Positions 8,816 through 20,439 of a DNA stretch of 64,000 nt are shown one piece after another. The stretch is from Sitta carolinensis (taxonomy: Eukaryota; Chordata; Aves; Passeriformes; Sittidae): assembly GCA_032173965.1 (NCBI GenBank), contig CM063288.1:24088001-24152000 (forward strand). Reading direction: 5' to 3'. Positions within the stretch are counted from its first letter, which is position 1, and every line of letters starts with the position of its first letter. A program made the translations under genes and the position numbers. Under the pieces are notes generated by a model. It was not told the origin of the DNA, made no database searches, and saw only the letters and a list, made by a program, of their open reading frames with translations.

Positions 8816-10200
8816 GGCAGCACTGTTCCATTGTTCCGGGGTGCGGCCACCGAGGGTCCCCGCCGTCCCCCCCCTACGTCTCCTAACGGGCGCCGCTGAT
8901 CCCCGGAGACTCCCTGTCCCAGTCCTTATGGCTCTCTCGCCTCCACGGACGCCCTCCTCTTTCCCCGGTTTTCTCCGGTGCTGGGGAAAACGGGCGTCCC
9001 GGGGCTCTTGTGACACACGCGCACACATACACCTCCTGCTCTGCCCTAACGCTTGGACTAAACACCGTCTCGCTTTGCCCGGTTTTTCGGGGGAATATTG
9101 GTTAACGAGAAGTTTGGAAGACGTCGAGTGGGGTGGCCTTAGAGTTTTTAAACGCCTCGGCGGAGTTTGCAAACGCCGTCAAACCTTAGGGATGCGCTTT
9201 AAGGAGGGAGATAGCCCCTTCGCATGATAGCTGCGCTACTGGCACGCATTATCCGGATATTTATTCAATAAAATAAAATTATTTTCGTCTCTTGAGGCTT
9301 TACATGCGAAATAACTCATTCCGCCTTGAGGAGATGGATTAGGAAGATATTTTTCCAGATCGGGTTATTTCTAAAATGTTTCTCTCCTGTTGGTGACCTA
9401 CATAGCCCGGGGCCGGCGGGGCAGCAGGAGGGGACTCCGGGGATGTTCGCCTTCTCGGTAATCAAATACAGAGGGCAACCGACTACTTTCTGTCATTTCA
9501 AAGCTGGCCGGTTCTCTGTGGGAAGCGAGGGCCAGTTGCGCGGCGTGTGCCACCAGGTGCGGCGGGTGGGGCTGGAGCGGGGCACCCTCGGGTTACCGGC
9601 GGCTGCGGCCCTTCCCTGGGCACAGAGGGAGGGCAGCGCCGGCGCCGCCCCGGCGAGGGACAGCCCCTGCCCGTGGCGAGCCTCCGCTGGCCATCGAGGC
9701 GCCCCCGGGCCAGGGTCCGGGAGCATGCCCCTGGGACCATGCCCCCGGGAGCTGGGCCGGGCCTCCCGCCGGGCCGGTAGCCCCCTCGAGAGCACGACCC
9801 CATTAACGGGAGCTCCTGGGGCAGCCGCGCTGCCGGAACGGACGCGTTTTGGAGGCGGTGAGGTTTGAACAGGTTTGGAGAGCGCAGGAGAGAGATGGGT
9901 CTGGTCCAGCCCTGTGTCAGTTGCTGGAAAATGTCCCTTTGAATGGGACAATCTGGGAATACACCTGTGAATGTGAGGCACCGGAGAAACACTAGGAAAA
10001 AATATTGGGAAGAGGGCCCTGGCAGAAAACTGGATATAGGGGAGCAGCGAGAATTTTGGGGTGCTCGTGTGCTTCTGAGTGTGATCAACACAGTCATCTT
10101 TCCTGGGAACAAAATAAAATCAACACGTTGTCGTTTGGTAGGTAACTAGAGAGACAAATAAAGAAGCAGGCAGTTGGACAGAGGGGCTTAAACTCGCCGA
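8816..10200. other. Upstream flank with patchy CpG richness
   Basis: No gene is supported. Segment 9,230-9,330 is AT-rich and carries the 10-bp palindrome TATCCGGATA. Segment 9,400-9,870 is CpG-rich, with an E-box CAGGTG near 9,555. Frames up to 204 codons on both strands here are long because stop codons are rare in GC-rich DNA. They overlap each other in several frames and have no recognisable domains. Confidence 0.6.
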
Positions 10201-10369
10201 GCCCGGCTCGTTCGTTCCCAGTCGGTGGTTGGCGAGAGAACACGCGTGGCCGTGGAGAAGCCGGGCCGGCAGGTACGAGACACTGCTCCGTGCCGCCCGT
10301 CGGGGCCGGGGCCGAGCGGTGCTCTGCGGGGGCGCCGAGGCTCTCTGCCGCTCCGCCTTTCACCCTTCC

Positions 10370-10805
10370 CGCTCTTCCCGCTGCTCCTTCTCCCGATCTA
10401 CCAGGCAGTCGCCTCTGCCTCCCCTCCTCGGGCGGTCCCCTGGCTCAACGGCTCCAGTTTCCCATCTTCCCTGTTTCTCCTCTTCCCCCAGCCGCTTGAT
10501 TTTATCGCTCCAAGCGTGTCTTTTTTTTTTTTTTTTTTTTTTTCTCTCCTGATGTACAGACTCCTCCTTCTCCATCTGGCTTCTAATTCGGCTTCTGTTT
10601 ATTTTTCCTCCAGAATCCTTCGATTTTCTTTTCTCTCTAAATTTTTTTGGAAAAAAATTATCTTTTAAGTTTTTGCTTTTGTCTTTCATTTTCCTTTTTT
10701 TTTTTTTTTTTTTTTTTTTATTATTCTTTTCCTTTTCCTTTCCTTTCCTTTTCTTCCCTTCTGCCCTCTCTCCCCTGCTCCCTTCCCGCCCCCCTCCCCT
10801 CCTCC
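10370..10805. repeat. Polypyrimidine block with two T tracts
   Basis: The plus strand is mostly pyrimidine, with T23 at 10,521-10,543, T25 at 10,695-10,719, then CCTTTT-type repeats and C-rich sequence up to 10,805. The opposite strand is a G/A tract. Frames here translate as Lys/Glu or Phe/Ser/Pro low complexity and are not genes. Confidence 0.85.
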
Positions 10806-11091
10806 CGCGGCGCGGCACGCGAACCGCACGCGTCCCAACAAAGCTCCGGCCGGCCCTGCCGCCCCCCGCTCCCGCCCCAGCGGCCGCCGCCGGCCCCGGC
10901 AGGAGGCGGTCCCGGGGCCGCCTGGGGCCGCGCGGGCGAGCGCGGCCCCTCCGCCGGTCGCCGCTGGGGCTGAGCCCTGTCCCAGCCTGGCGGGAGGGGG
11001 GCTCGTCGCGGGGGAAGCAGCGCTGTGGAAACGCTTTACAGTTGTCCGGAGCGCGAAATCCGCTCCCGATGAAATCTCTTGGGTTTGCGGC

Positions 11092-11111
11092 ATTATCTTA
11101 ATTAAGATAAT
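11092..11111. promoter_or_regulatory. 20-bp palindrome: two inverted GATA motifs around TTAATTAA
   Basis: The sequence ATTATCTTAA is followed immediately by its exact reverse complement TTAAGATAAT. It places TTATCT and AGATAA (inverted WGATAR sites) on either side of a TTAATTAA homeodomain-like core. It sits inside the distal CpG island, with a CACCTG E-box about 15 bp further on. It is a strong candidate transcription factor site cluster, though function is inferred. Confidence 0.6.
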
Positions 11112-11649
11112 TGATTCATATTGCACCTGCGAGAGTGCGGGGAAAAGATGCCTCCCCAAATAGCTTGGAGCTATTGGAAAGAGGAAGCCGCGCTTATAAT
11201 TGAGCGAGTGATTTACTGCGCGGGTAGCCCGGACTGCTCGGGCTCTCTCCTTTCGCTGCCAGGTTTCCAGTTCTCTCCCTCTCCAGAGAGGCACAAACGC
11301 AAAACACGAAGGTTATCCTGAATAAAGAAGGAGAAGGGAAAACCTTTCTCTCCTCTCCCCCGTCCCTCCGTCCCACCGCATCGCACCGCGGGGCCGGAGC
11401 CGCCGCTGGCGCGGTGGCCGGGCTCGGGAAGGGCGGCCTCGGGTTTGCCCGCGGTGTTCCCCCGCTCGCCCACTTCCAAACGCTCCGGCGAGAGGAGGGC
11501 ACGGGAGGAGAGGGATCACTCCGAGCTGTGACCAGCCTGCTCCGGCTGCCGTGGTTCGGGAATCACCGCGGGAGACGAACGCTTTGAAGTGCCGCTCCGG
11601 TACCGGTTCGGCGCGGGGTGAGGCTGCTGCGCGCCTCGTAGCGTCTCTC

Positions 11650-12500
11650 TAGGATACAATGTATATCTGGGCTCGAAAATTGGTTCGCCTGATTAAGGTT
11701 CCTTTTCTGCTCTTTCCCCCCCTAAAACTCAGTGTATTAATTTTATTGAGCCTTTCCCCGCTAGTTAAATGCTGTTGTTATTTTAATTCTATAATTGTAA
11801 ACTTCTATTTAGTTAATGGAAAATACATCACCACCAAGGTTTAATTATCAGCTTTTTAAATTACTCTTTTAGTCAAGTGCACACAATTATGAAATCACAA
11901 TAGATTTAAAATACAATTCAAATTGATTAAAAAAAACCAAATCAGAGTAGTACGTACCATTAAAGCAAATGTCTAAATTGTATTGGTGGGCTAGCTATGG
12001 CCTGAGCTAGAGTTTAAATAGCGTCAGCAGTCTTTGCTATCGGTGTCAAACCACCTCTGTTATTAGGAAAAAGGATTCTTATCAGAAGGGATTTAGATGC
12101 TGTTGTAACTGCAAAATCTAATTATTTTTGATCCAGGCATTTACCCCCAGAGTCCCACCTTGTTTAAATAAAGTGTTTTCTTTCCTCTTGAACAAATGCA
12201 TTTCCATTTGAATTAAATATTGATAATTTGACCTTTTAGTTCCTTTAACTAATCAAAAGGAAAAAAAAAATCCAAATGTAGATCCTAGTGCCTTGCCCTA
12301 GTGGGTCTTTCCGCTTGAATAGACACTGAGATTAAATGAGTCAAACTTCCTCTTTCATTGCACTCTCTTTGCACTAATTGCTTATGCAAAAATGCAGATT
12401 TGTATTAATTAGTAACTCCGCTGATTAGTTCGGTGGTATTTTCACGTAATAAATCATGCTGCAGACACGATTTTTGGCACATCCCCAGTAGTGGCTCAGG
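11650..12500. promoter_or_regulatory. Candidate conserved noncoding element, homeodomain/POU-rich
   Basis: AT-rich sequence of high complexity follows directly after the CpG island. It contains repeated TAATTA/ATTAAT cores (for example near 12,405), TTATGCAAAA (octamer-like, about 12,383), CTGATTAG and TTTGATCC, with several retained CpGs. No ORF or repeat family is recognisable. By texture it looks like a developmental enhancer 3.2-4 kb upstream of NEUROD1. Conservation cannot be judged without alignment. Confidence 0.4.
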
Positions 12501-12882
12501 ATGCAATAAGTTTTCCATATTAAATAAAATCTTAGCCTAAATCTACCTTTTCGTTGCAGGTACACTGTGTACCACCTGCTGTACGCACCTGCTACGGGAA
12601 ATTACCTTCTGTCCCTGGCAAGCCTCTTTCCTTGATAATGCACTCCTCTTCACAGGGTGTAGACTTTAAAATGGGACACATGAATCATAGAATCAAAGGA
12701 GAGAAATCTGATGTTATTTTTAACCCTTTCAAATGAATAATTCGCATTTTTAAGGGGATGAAAGATACACGTATCTATGTAGGATACATCAATGTAGATT
12801 CTTTTTCTTTCCTTTCCTATGCCCAGCCACATTGTCTCTTTTTACAACACCATTCACTGTGTGCCCAAATTATCAGACCCAA

Positions 12883-12921
<39 letters not shown>

Positions 12922-15900
12922 TCTTTCTTTGAGCTGCAAAGGCTGAAATTCTACAAACATCACAGTTGTTAACTGGAGCTCACATCTCAGTTGGATATAA
13001 AGACCTCAGCAGCAACAAGACTCCACAGCACCACAGCATCTCTAATGGTATCTACACAGTATCAAACCCATCCCCACTTGCTGGTATCATAAAACCTCTA
13101 TAAAAATCTCTCTAGATCACACACAAGCTGATGCACAGCCTCTAGCAGCTGAGATATACATGTGAAAAACCTTTCCCAATTCTTTCTAAAATCACCTTAG
13201 ATATTACCTTTCTCCTGGATCCCTCAGACTGAGTGGTGTGTGCTTCACACCATGTACTCAAGCAAGGCAGAACAAGGCATTGGTATGATATTTACCACAA
13301 CACATAATGTCAATTGCTGCAGTACTAGTTAAAAAGAATATGAGGCTCCAAAGAAATAGAAAAGATGATGAGAATGGTGTCATTTCCTAACAGGTGATAT
13401 TTTCAAGGGCAGATCCTGATCAGACTTTGCCTCTTTTCTGCTAAAACTCTCCCTCACATAAGCAGGATTGTTGCCACAAACAACTTGCTGGATCTGGCCT
13501 TTGGCCTCCGTCTAAGCAGTGCAATGGTGTGGAAGAGCATCAAACACAGGTGCCAGCAGATTATCCAAAGCTTTGCTGAGATTAAAATCTTGTCTCAATA
13601 TGAGTTATTGCATATTCTCTAAATAGAAATCTCCTTAGTGGTGGCTTTAAAAGGTCTGCTTTTGTTTTCCTCTGAGAGAAAATAGCAGTTGAACCCCAGG
13701 CTGTGCACATATAAGCTTATGTGTTTGTTCCCTATGGCTATCCAATCTGAACATTTTGCAACATTTTGCACTTCCTAGAAAACCTATTGCTTCTGTTAGC
13801 GTTCCTTTATTGAAGAAAGTTAAAGCCAAAACTCTTAAAGGGTTGTACTCAAACATGGTCCTGATTAATCTCAGAACATGGTAACTGGTTTAAGCAATAT
13901 CCTGAGAACAAAACAAGAAAGGTTAAATCAATGTTTCACAGGGATGGAAAAAGAGATTCAAATAATCATTAAATCTTATTATGCAATGCGGCTTTGTTTT
14001 TACCTCTTGGAGTGAGTTCACACCTGGATCTGTGCTTTAAGTGCTCCACAGTGAACTGGGCATAATGGAGAATCATTTCCCATCACAGTACCTCTACAGC
14101 TGTAGAACAGAAGTAGTCAAATGAAACTCTTGCTAAGCATTTTAAGTGTACATGAGGATATTCTTCGTTACACACATCACCACATTTTAAGAGATTGCCT
14201 TTAAGAGATTTGCCATTCCTGTCACTGCTCCCTTTTCACCCTCATGATTATCAGTGTCCGCTCACAACATTGTGTCAAATGTCTAAGAATGTGTGTCATC
14301 ACACGTGACTGCTTTTCAGAGATGCCCCTGAGACATTAGCTATCCCAGCTATGAGTGTGATTATCCCGGACTACATTGACATGATGTGCTCCTTCTCCTT
14401 TTCTTGAGGAGGTGTCTCAATCTCTAATCCACAAAGGACAGGATAAGCATTAGACAGCACACTTTGTTTGCCCTCTTTCACTGCAAAAATTCACATAAAA
14501 ATGGTATCTTGTAATCCCAAAAAGCATCTTATATTGCTTCCTGCAGAGTGTGGTTTTATTGCCCTCCATTGGCTGGAGCAATTTTAAAATTCACCTAGAG
14601 GAGGTATGGATATATCAAGGCCTTAGGGCTGAAACCAAGCAAAGCATAGACATAAATAAACTGCAGTTATGTTCCAAGGACTTCCAAAGGCAAATGTCCA
14701 TGAATATCAAAAACATGTCCAAACCCAAAAATATTTTATTGTAAGTTCTCGTGCAAAATTAACTTTCTGTGATCTTTCAGTAAGGAAGATGCAAGCCTTG
14801 GTGAGGTGCTCAGTGTCGGAGAATAGGTGGCCGTGACTCTAAGTGATTGTGGGAGGAGTGTGGAAAGCTTGAAAAAAGCAGTAGATGAGGAATGCTCTCT
14901 ACACTGTAGCCTGTCAGGCACCCTTTGGAGAAAGGCTGGCTGCAGCAGAGTTATGGCATGAGCAGCCAGTGATGTGACAGTTAAGGATCTTCTGGCTGGA
15001 GCAATCTTGCAGAGAGGCATCCTTAAAGCTGAGCTTTAATCCAAAGATCTAGTGGCAGTATTTCTGAGGTGCTGGGACTGAAGTTAAGTGCCACAATGCA
15101 CACACACTTCTCTTGTGTACCAAGTAGATCTTTCCTATTAATTTGTGATGACTCTTGCCCAGGAAAACATTTCTCTTTGCTAGTGACCATCTGAGCCCAG
15201 AGAAAAGCATGTCCTGAAAACCCATAGCTCTCCTCTGCCTTAGTCCTTCTGTCAGAGGTTTTTCTCAGTGCTGAACCTTTGCTTGGTTTATGTGGATTCC
15301 CAAGAGAGGAGGAACACGCTTGTAGATCACTGCTTTCTCTACAACTGAGCTCCAGTTACATGCCGCTATGATAACATAAATATTTACTCATTTTGTCCCT
15401 CTTCACCCTTGCAAGTGGATAAGAGCATCTGGCCCTTTGTTAGTAGTCCGTTGTCAGTTTGCTGGAGCATCCAGTTGTTTATGTTCACTTGAACAAGAGC
15501 ATATAAATAACCCTGCTCTCCACTGCTTTGCAGAGTGGGGTCACTGTTGAAAGGGGGTGTTAAACCTCATTTTCCAACAGAGTGGAGAGGAGTAGAGAAT
15601 TCTCACCTGGTCACTCTTCAGGTGGCTTGCAGATTTGTAGTTGACAATTTCACATGTGAAGCAGTGGAGAAGAAATCTATGGTTGTTGTATATCTGTATA
15701 TTTATCCTCAGACTTCATGCCATGGTATTTACAGAATGTTTTTGGCAGCACAAAAAAACTAAAAACCACTGACAAGACAATGGAGAATGAGATCTAGCAT
15801 TTTTAAAACTGACTTTTAAAAAGCACTGGTGGAAGCAGAAATACAGAGTATAATATAAAGAGGTATTTTTTAAAGATCTATTTCAAACTGTCATCTATAG

Positions 15901-18720
15901 TTCTTCTGTATCCATGTCATCTAGGTGGACTGATGCTCTGTAAAACTATCAGTAAAGAGAATGACTACATATTCTTTCCAAAATTAATTTAAAGATTACA
16001 GTTGTCCAGGATGGAAAAGCAGCTGTCAGCAAGTTAGTTTTTAGTTTTCTTTTAAACTGGGGGGTGAAGGTTCACAACAGCAATAATCTCTACCTCTGAT
16101 AGATTTTTACTTCTAAAATGATTTATTATTGGAAAGAGTTGGCAATTTCAATTGGTATCAGGTGCATACTCAATCTCGAGTGTAATTTATATAATAAATT
16201 GCTTCTACTGTAGATCAACAAGTAATTATAAGCTTCTTGGATCACCCTTATTTCAGATTTTCTGTTGAAAGTTTGGGGGAGCTTATTCAGTAGCTGCTGT
16301 GAACAAACGTGTGGGAGCTGTGAACAGGAAGGAGCAGTAGTGAGGAGTCAGCCTGGCTGATGGTTGGCAGCACTGTTTTATTCCCACCCTTGGATTAAGG
16401 ACTGAGATGAGCCCAAGTGTGACAATGGAGGTGCAAGTTGAACTTGAGGGCTCAGTAAAAGCCATGTGGTTACTGCAGGGCATTATTTCACTATGTGCAG
16501 TTGGAGAAATGGAGAACAGCTTGATGCTGTTCAGGGTGTGAAGGCTCACTCCCTCTATTTCTCTCCTGTTTGCTCTTGTTGGAGTAATCTGCTCCATCCT
16601 CTGAAACAGATCTGGTGTCTGTGAGACTCAGTTAACAAAACTTTTGTCACTGAGCTGGCTACATTGGCTCATAGAAGACTGGACAAACACCTTCACACAT
16701 GCAGGGTAAGAAGCAGAAGCACACAGCCAGAAGCAGAATAAAGACAGGGAGAGAGGAGGAAAAGGAACAGATGGATACCCTCACTTTCTCTGCTGCAATG
16801 TGGCTTTGCATTGAGGCATCATGACTAGTGACACTGCACAATTTTCTGCTTCTTGTTAAACTGTCTGGGATGGACCTGCTGAAAACATCATTATGTTTTC
16901 ATCACCATGAACCTTTGATCTGGTCCAGTATGGGATCACTGTGTTATTACATTTACAGTATTACATCCTTTTCCTCATTTTTAGCTTTGTAGTAATGGCA
17001 GGAAGGAAGTCCTGCCTATCCTAGTTTGGATCTCTGAAAAAATGATCCCTAAGATGTCTTCAGTGAAACTGAAGTCTCCCTGGATGGCTTTAGCCCATAT
17101 CATCCTGCCCATTGCACTGTCCATCTGCAATGTGTTTCCTTCTCTCTGCAAGTTAACCCCAGCATGTCACCTGTCCTTGTTTACTCTGAAAAACAGACAC
17201 ACAATCCTGCTTAGATCTACATTTTCAGTTTTGAAGAGATGGTGGTTTTCATTTATCTGGCCAATAGAATGGTTTTAGTCGGCAACTAAGCTAGCAAGAA
17301 AATATCCAGCCAAATACCAATGTTCTTTAAGACCAGGTTGGAGGGAATTCCGTAAAAGGTTTTGCAGCAATATTTGTGAAGAAACAGACAAGACTCCATA
17401 TCAGACTCAGAAAAGGAGGCATTCAGTGTCCATTGTTAGGACTTCATGCATCATCCACCAGTAGCTTGCTTCTAACAACCTTAATGCTTACATTTATTTG
17501 ATAAAACTATTTAATATTTTCTATGAATCCCTTTTGCAAAGGATTGAAATTGTTAAATAGACTTTATGCTAAAGGCAATTTAAGCAACACTTTGCTTCGT
17601 TTTGTTTCTAGTTAAGTGCAAGAGAACATATCTTCATTTCTTTGCATTGAGATGCACATTAGAGATAATATTCTTGACCATTATGGTGAGGTAGTTTACA
17701 AGAGACTGAAAACAAGCCTTTTAGTGACCTACAGACATTAGAACATTAAGGGAAGCAAAAAATAATTGATCAGATATTTGGCTTCATATGGGCAACAGAG
17801 AAGAAATGGAGCACCTGCACGAAGTTCCTTTGTGTGTATCACTGCCGTGGGGGAGAGATGGATGGCGATGGGGGCAGTGCTGTGCAGATGAGTGGGAGGA
17901 GTGGGGGAGGACACAAAACAAGGTAACTTAGAGCCATTTCTGTGCTCATTTGCCTCCTGCATTCCCAATCAACTTCTGAAATAAATTAGAGAAGATGAAG
18001 AATGGCTCCAAGTTATGCCAGCTGCCAGTTGCCTTGCACAATTAAAATGTGCAGAGAGGTACTGCTGTGCTCCGTGATCTGCAGGGGCCATGGAAACTCA
18101 CAGCAGTTACTGGTGTATCCTCAACAGGCCCTTCTGCTTGGCATCCAGGGTCATGTCATGGTCACACAGCAGAAGGATTCTGTCTGGGGGTGCTGTGTCC
18201 TGCTCTGGAATTGCAGCAATATCTGAGCACAAATTTCTTTTTCTCCATCTCTGTCCTCAGTCCAGCTCAGCACATATAGAGTTGAAGATGGCACAGAGGG
18301 GTTGCTGTAAAGTCAGCAATAAAATGATGATAAATGACAGTAACTCTCTTCTCCTTTGCAAAAGTTGCCTGGTTTGTGTGACAGGGAAGATGGGAATGTC
18401 CTTTTATTGTGTACCCAACAGAGCAAACATTTATTAGATGATGAAAATAAGAAAGCTAACTCCCCTCAAAAAAACCCCAACTATCTTGACATCTGCATTT
18501 ATTTGAAAAAAAAATATTTCTCACATATTCTAGACATGAAGTAGTAATGCTCTATGTGTTCCATTTATTTCCATATAAGTAAATTCATACACATGTATCT
18601 ATGTATGGACTGAAGCATGGTACAAATTATCCAATTCATACACAGAAAAAAAAATTATCTGCATCTAGATTGTGTAATTTTGTTTGATAAATTTGCAGAA
18701 ATAAATGTCTATATTGACAT
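12500..18720. other. Intergenic DNA, nothing recognised
   Basis: This is AT-rich unique-looking sequence with only short open frames (about 105 codons at most) and none with known domains. It holds a T29 tract at 12,887-12,915. No RNA gene, LTR or CR1 could be supported. Confidence 0.65.
12887..12915. repeat. Poly(T) tract, 29 nt
   Basis: An uninterrupted run of thymines followed by AATTT. It could be the remnant of a reverse-transcribed poly(A) tail on the minus strand, but no retrogene or SINE body is recognisable beside it. Confidence 0.9.
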
Positions 18721-18783
18721 TTCATCTTCTCAATCCTACCTAGGGCTCGGCGCGGCAGTCAGTCCTCCTGCCGGTCATGCCCA

Positions 18784-18797
18784 CCAGAAGATGGCAC
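18784..18797 (+). promoter_or_regulatory. CTCF-like motif
   Basis: CCAGAAGATGGCAC matches the core CTCF consensus CCASYAGRKGGCRS with one mismatch (A at the Y position). It lies in a small CpG-containing patch (18,735-18,850) within AT-rich intergenic DNA. Motif matching alone is weak evidence. Confidence 0.3.
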
Positions 18798-18849
18798 CGA
18801 AGAACCTGTCATACAGACAGACCCGAGAAGGCAGAAACCCCAGATTTGC

Positions 18850-19550
18850 AAACCGGGTCTGTGTTTGTGAATGCAAAATAGTTCTAGAGGTATCTCTCCT
18901 CGGTAGTATTTGCTTTTAGGAAGGACTTAAGACTTTGTTTTTCTTTCATTTTGTTCTCAAACATGATGAGGAAGGGGCTAAAAGGCAACCAACCACAGTA
19001 CCTAGTGAATGCCATCTGGGTTTGCCTAGTTAAGCACATTGTTGTTTTATCAAGTAAGTCCTCTTATCAAACTACTACACTGATAAGCTTTCAAATACAA
19101 GATCTTATGAGAAAAAAGGGGTTTTCTCATACAATTATTATTTATAACACCTGTTTTCTGAATGAGAAATCAAGTTTTTTTGAATAGAACTATAATTCTG
19201 ACTGAAAAAAAGGCACTTTAACAACTTCACGTGGAAACACATATTTTCAAATTTTAATAAAAAATGTAAAGGATTTTCTAGTGACATTAACATTTCCACC
19301 TTCTATCTGGTAAACACTAAATCTTTCTTTGGCTTCTTGAAGAATTTCAGTAAATTCAAACTCCTGTCTTAAAATGCAAAACGGTGATTTAAGATAGGTT
19401 CCTACTATTAAATGACAGCTGAAGGGATCTTTCAGATTTAGCAGCAGAGACATGAGAAGCAATTAGCCATATATAATTTTTTTTTTTTAAAAAAAGTCTA
19501 GTCACTTAAGAAAATGTAGAGATTGCAAGACAAACTTGCTCACATCTCTT
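18850..19550. other. Intergenic DNA, nothing recognised
   Basis: AT-rich, with only short frames. No repeat or motif cluster stands out. Confidence 0.6.
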
Positions 19551-20290
19551 TCTCTCCAATAGCTGTTACTTCTCATGAAGATTGATGAAAATGTCTTCAA
19601 CATGATCTAAGTGGCACTTACGCCTCAGGGTTCACTTCATGTCTTTTGATGCGTCCCTGATCAGGCTTTGTTTTGGGAGGTGTGATGGTATAGGACCATT
19701 AACCGTTACCAGTAAGTGCTAATGTTAATTACATTAAGCACAATCCTCCAGTTGGTCCATCTGTTACTCATTTTTTATGTGCTACCTATTATTGTTTGGG
19801 GTTTTCTCTGTGCTCCAGGAAGATATCTTCTAGTTTTCTTCTTGGCTTTATTTAAAAGATGTTAATTTATGTATGTCTCGAAGAGATAAACACATTTCAA
19901 ATTTAGCTTTCATTTTCGAGTGATTCTTTTAAATATTATTTTTGCATATGGTTTTCGTATGCAATTATGGTGTTGCACCTGAATGTTTAGCTTAGTAAAC
20001 CACTCCAGCATCTTGTATTTCATATAGTGTGCATCTTGAAAATTATCAGTTTCGTAATTTTGGATGAATTTTGGCTGTTTTCCTTACATTTCAGTATCAC
20101 AGTTTGTTTCTTTGTTATCATTGTGTGCAAATTGCATAGGATTCCGCTGCTATCGCTTTACTTTCCCCTATTTTTCGGGTAATTCTAAACTGAAATTTGT
20201 ATTTTCGGTATTGTTCGCCTGCTGCTTTACTTCTGGTCGCATTCACCTGTGCCACTGGCTGAAGACGCAGGGACAGGGACAGGCTGCTGA
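19550..20290. promoter_or_regulatory. Candidate conserved noncoding element
   Basis: This is AT-rich high-complexity DNA with homeodomain cores (GTTAATTACATTAAG near 19,724), CATCTG E-box (about 19,759), TTTGCATATGG (POU-like overlapping a CATATG E-box, about 19,942), CGTATGCAATTATGG and ACCATTAACCGTTACC, with CpGs scattered through it. It has no coding potential. It reads like a developmental enhancer about 11-12 kb upstream of NEUROD1. This rests on texture and motifs only. Confidence 0.35.
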
Positions 20291-20439
20291 TCTATAGCTC
20301 TCGACCCGCAGCGAATTACTGCAAAGTCATACACCGACATAAAGCAGTCAGATTAGGATTTAGACAATTGGCAGTGTGTTTAAACTGGGGCTCCTGGCTG
20401 CTGCAGCCGCCTCCCGGGAGCGACACGGCGCCGACAGGC

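Larger units (their letters stand above)
10200..11650. promoter_or_regulatory. Distal CpG island about 1.8-3.2 kb upstream of NEUROD1
   Basis: A second CpG-dense island is split by poly-pyrimidine tracts. CpG-dense parts lie at about 10,200-10,360, 10,800-11,060 and 11,350-11,640. Between the last two is a lower-GC core with paired GATA motifs, a CACCTG E-box at about 11,125, an inverted CCAAT (ATTGG) and TTATAATTGAG. It may be an alternative promoter, an upstream enhancer or a source of divergent transcripts. No coding exon is visible. Confidence 0.55.

Noticed and set aside
8129..9172. 347-codon minus-strand frame across the NEUROD1 promoter
   Set aside because: Arg/Gly/Ala-rich low-complexity frame through a CpG island, promoter and intron. 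It has no family resemblance and is explained by stop-codon scarcity.
12682..12695. GAATCATAGAATCA resembling the CR1 terminal repeat on the minus strand
   Set aside because: The match stops after 14 bp. None of the expected adjoining CR1 sequence (GGTTTGGGTTGG and onward) is present.
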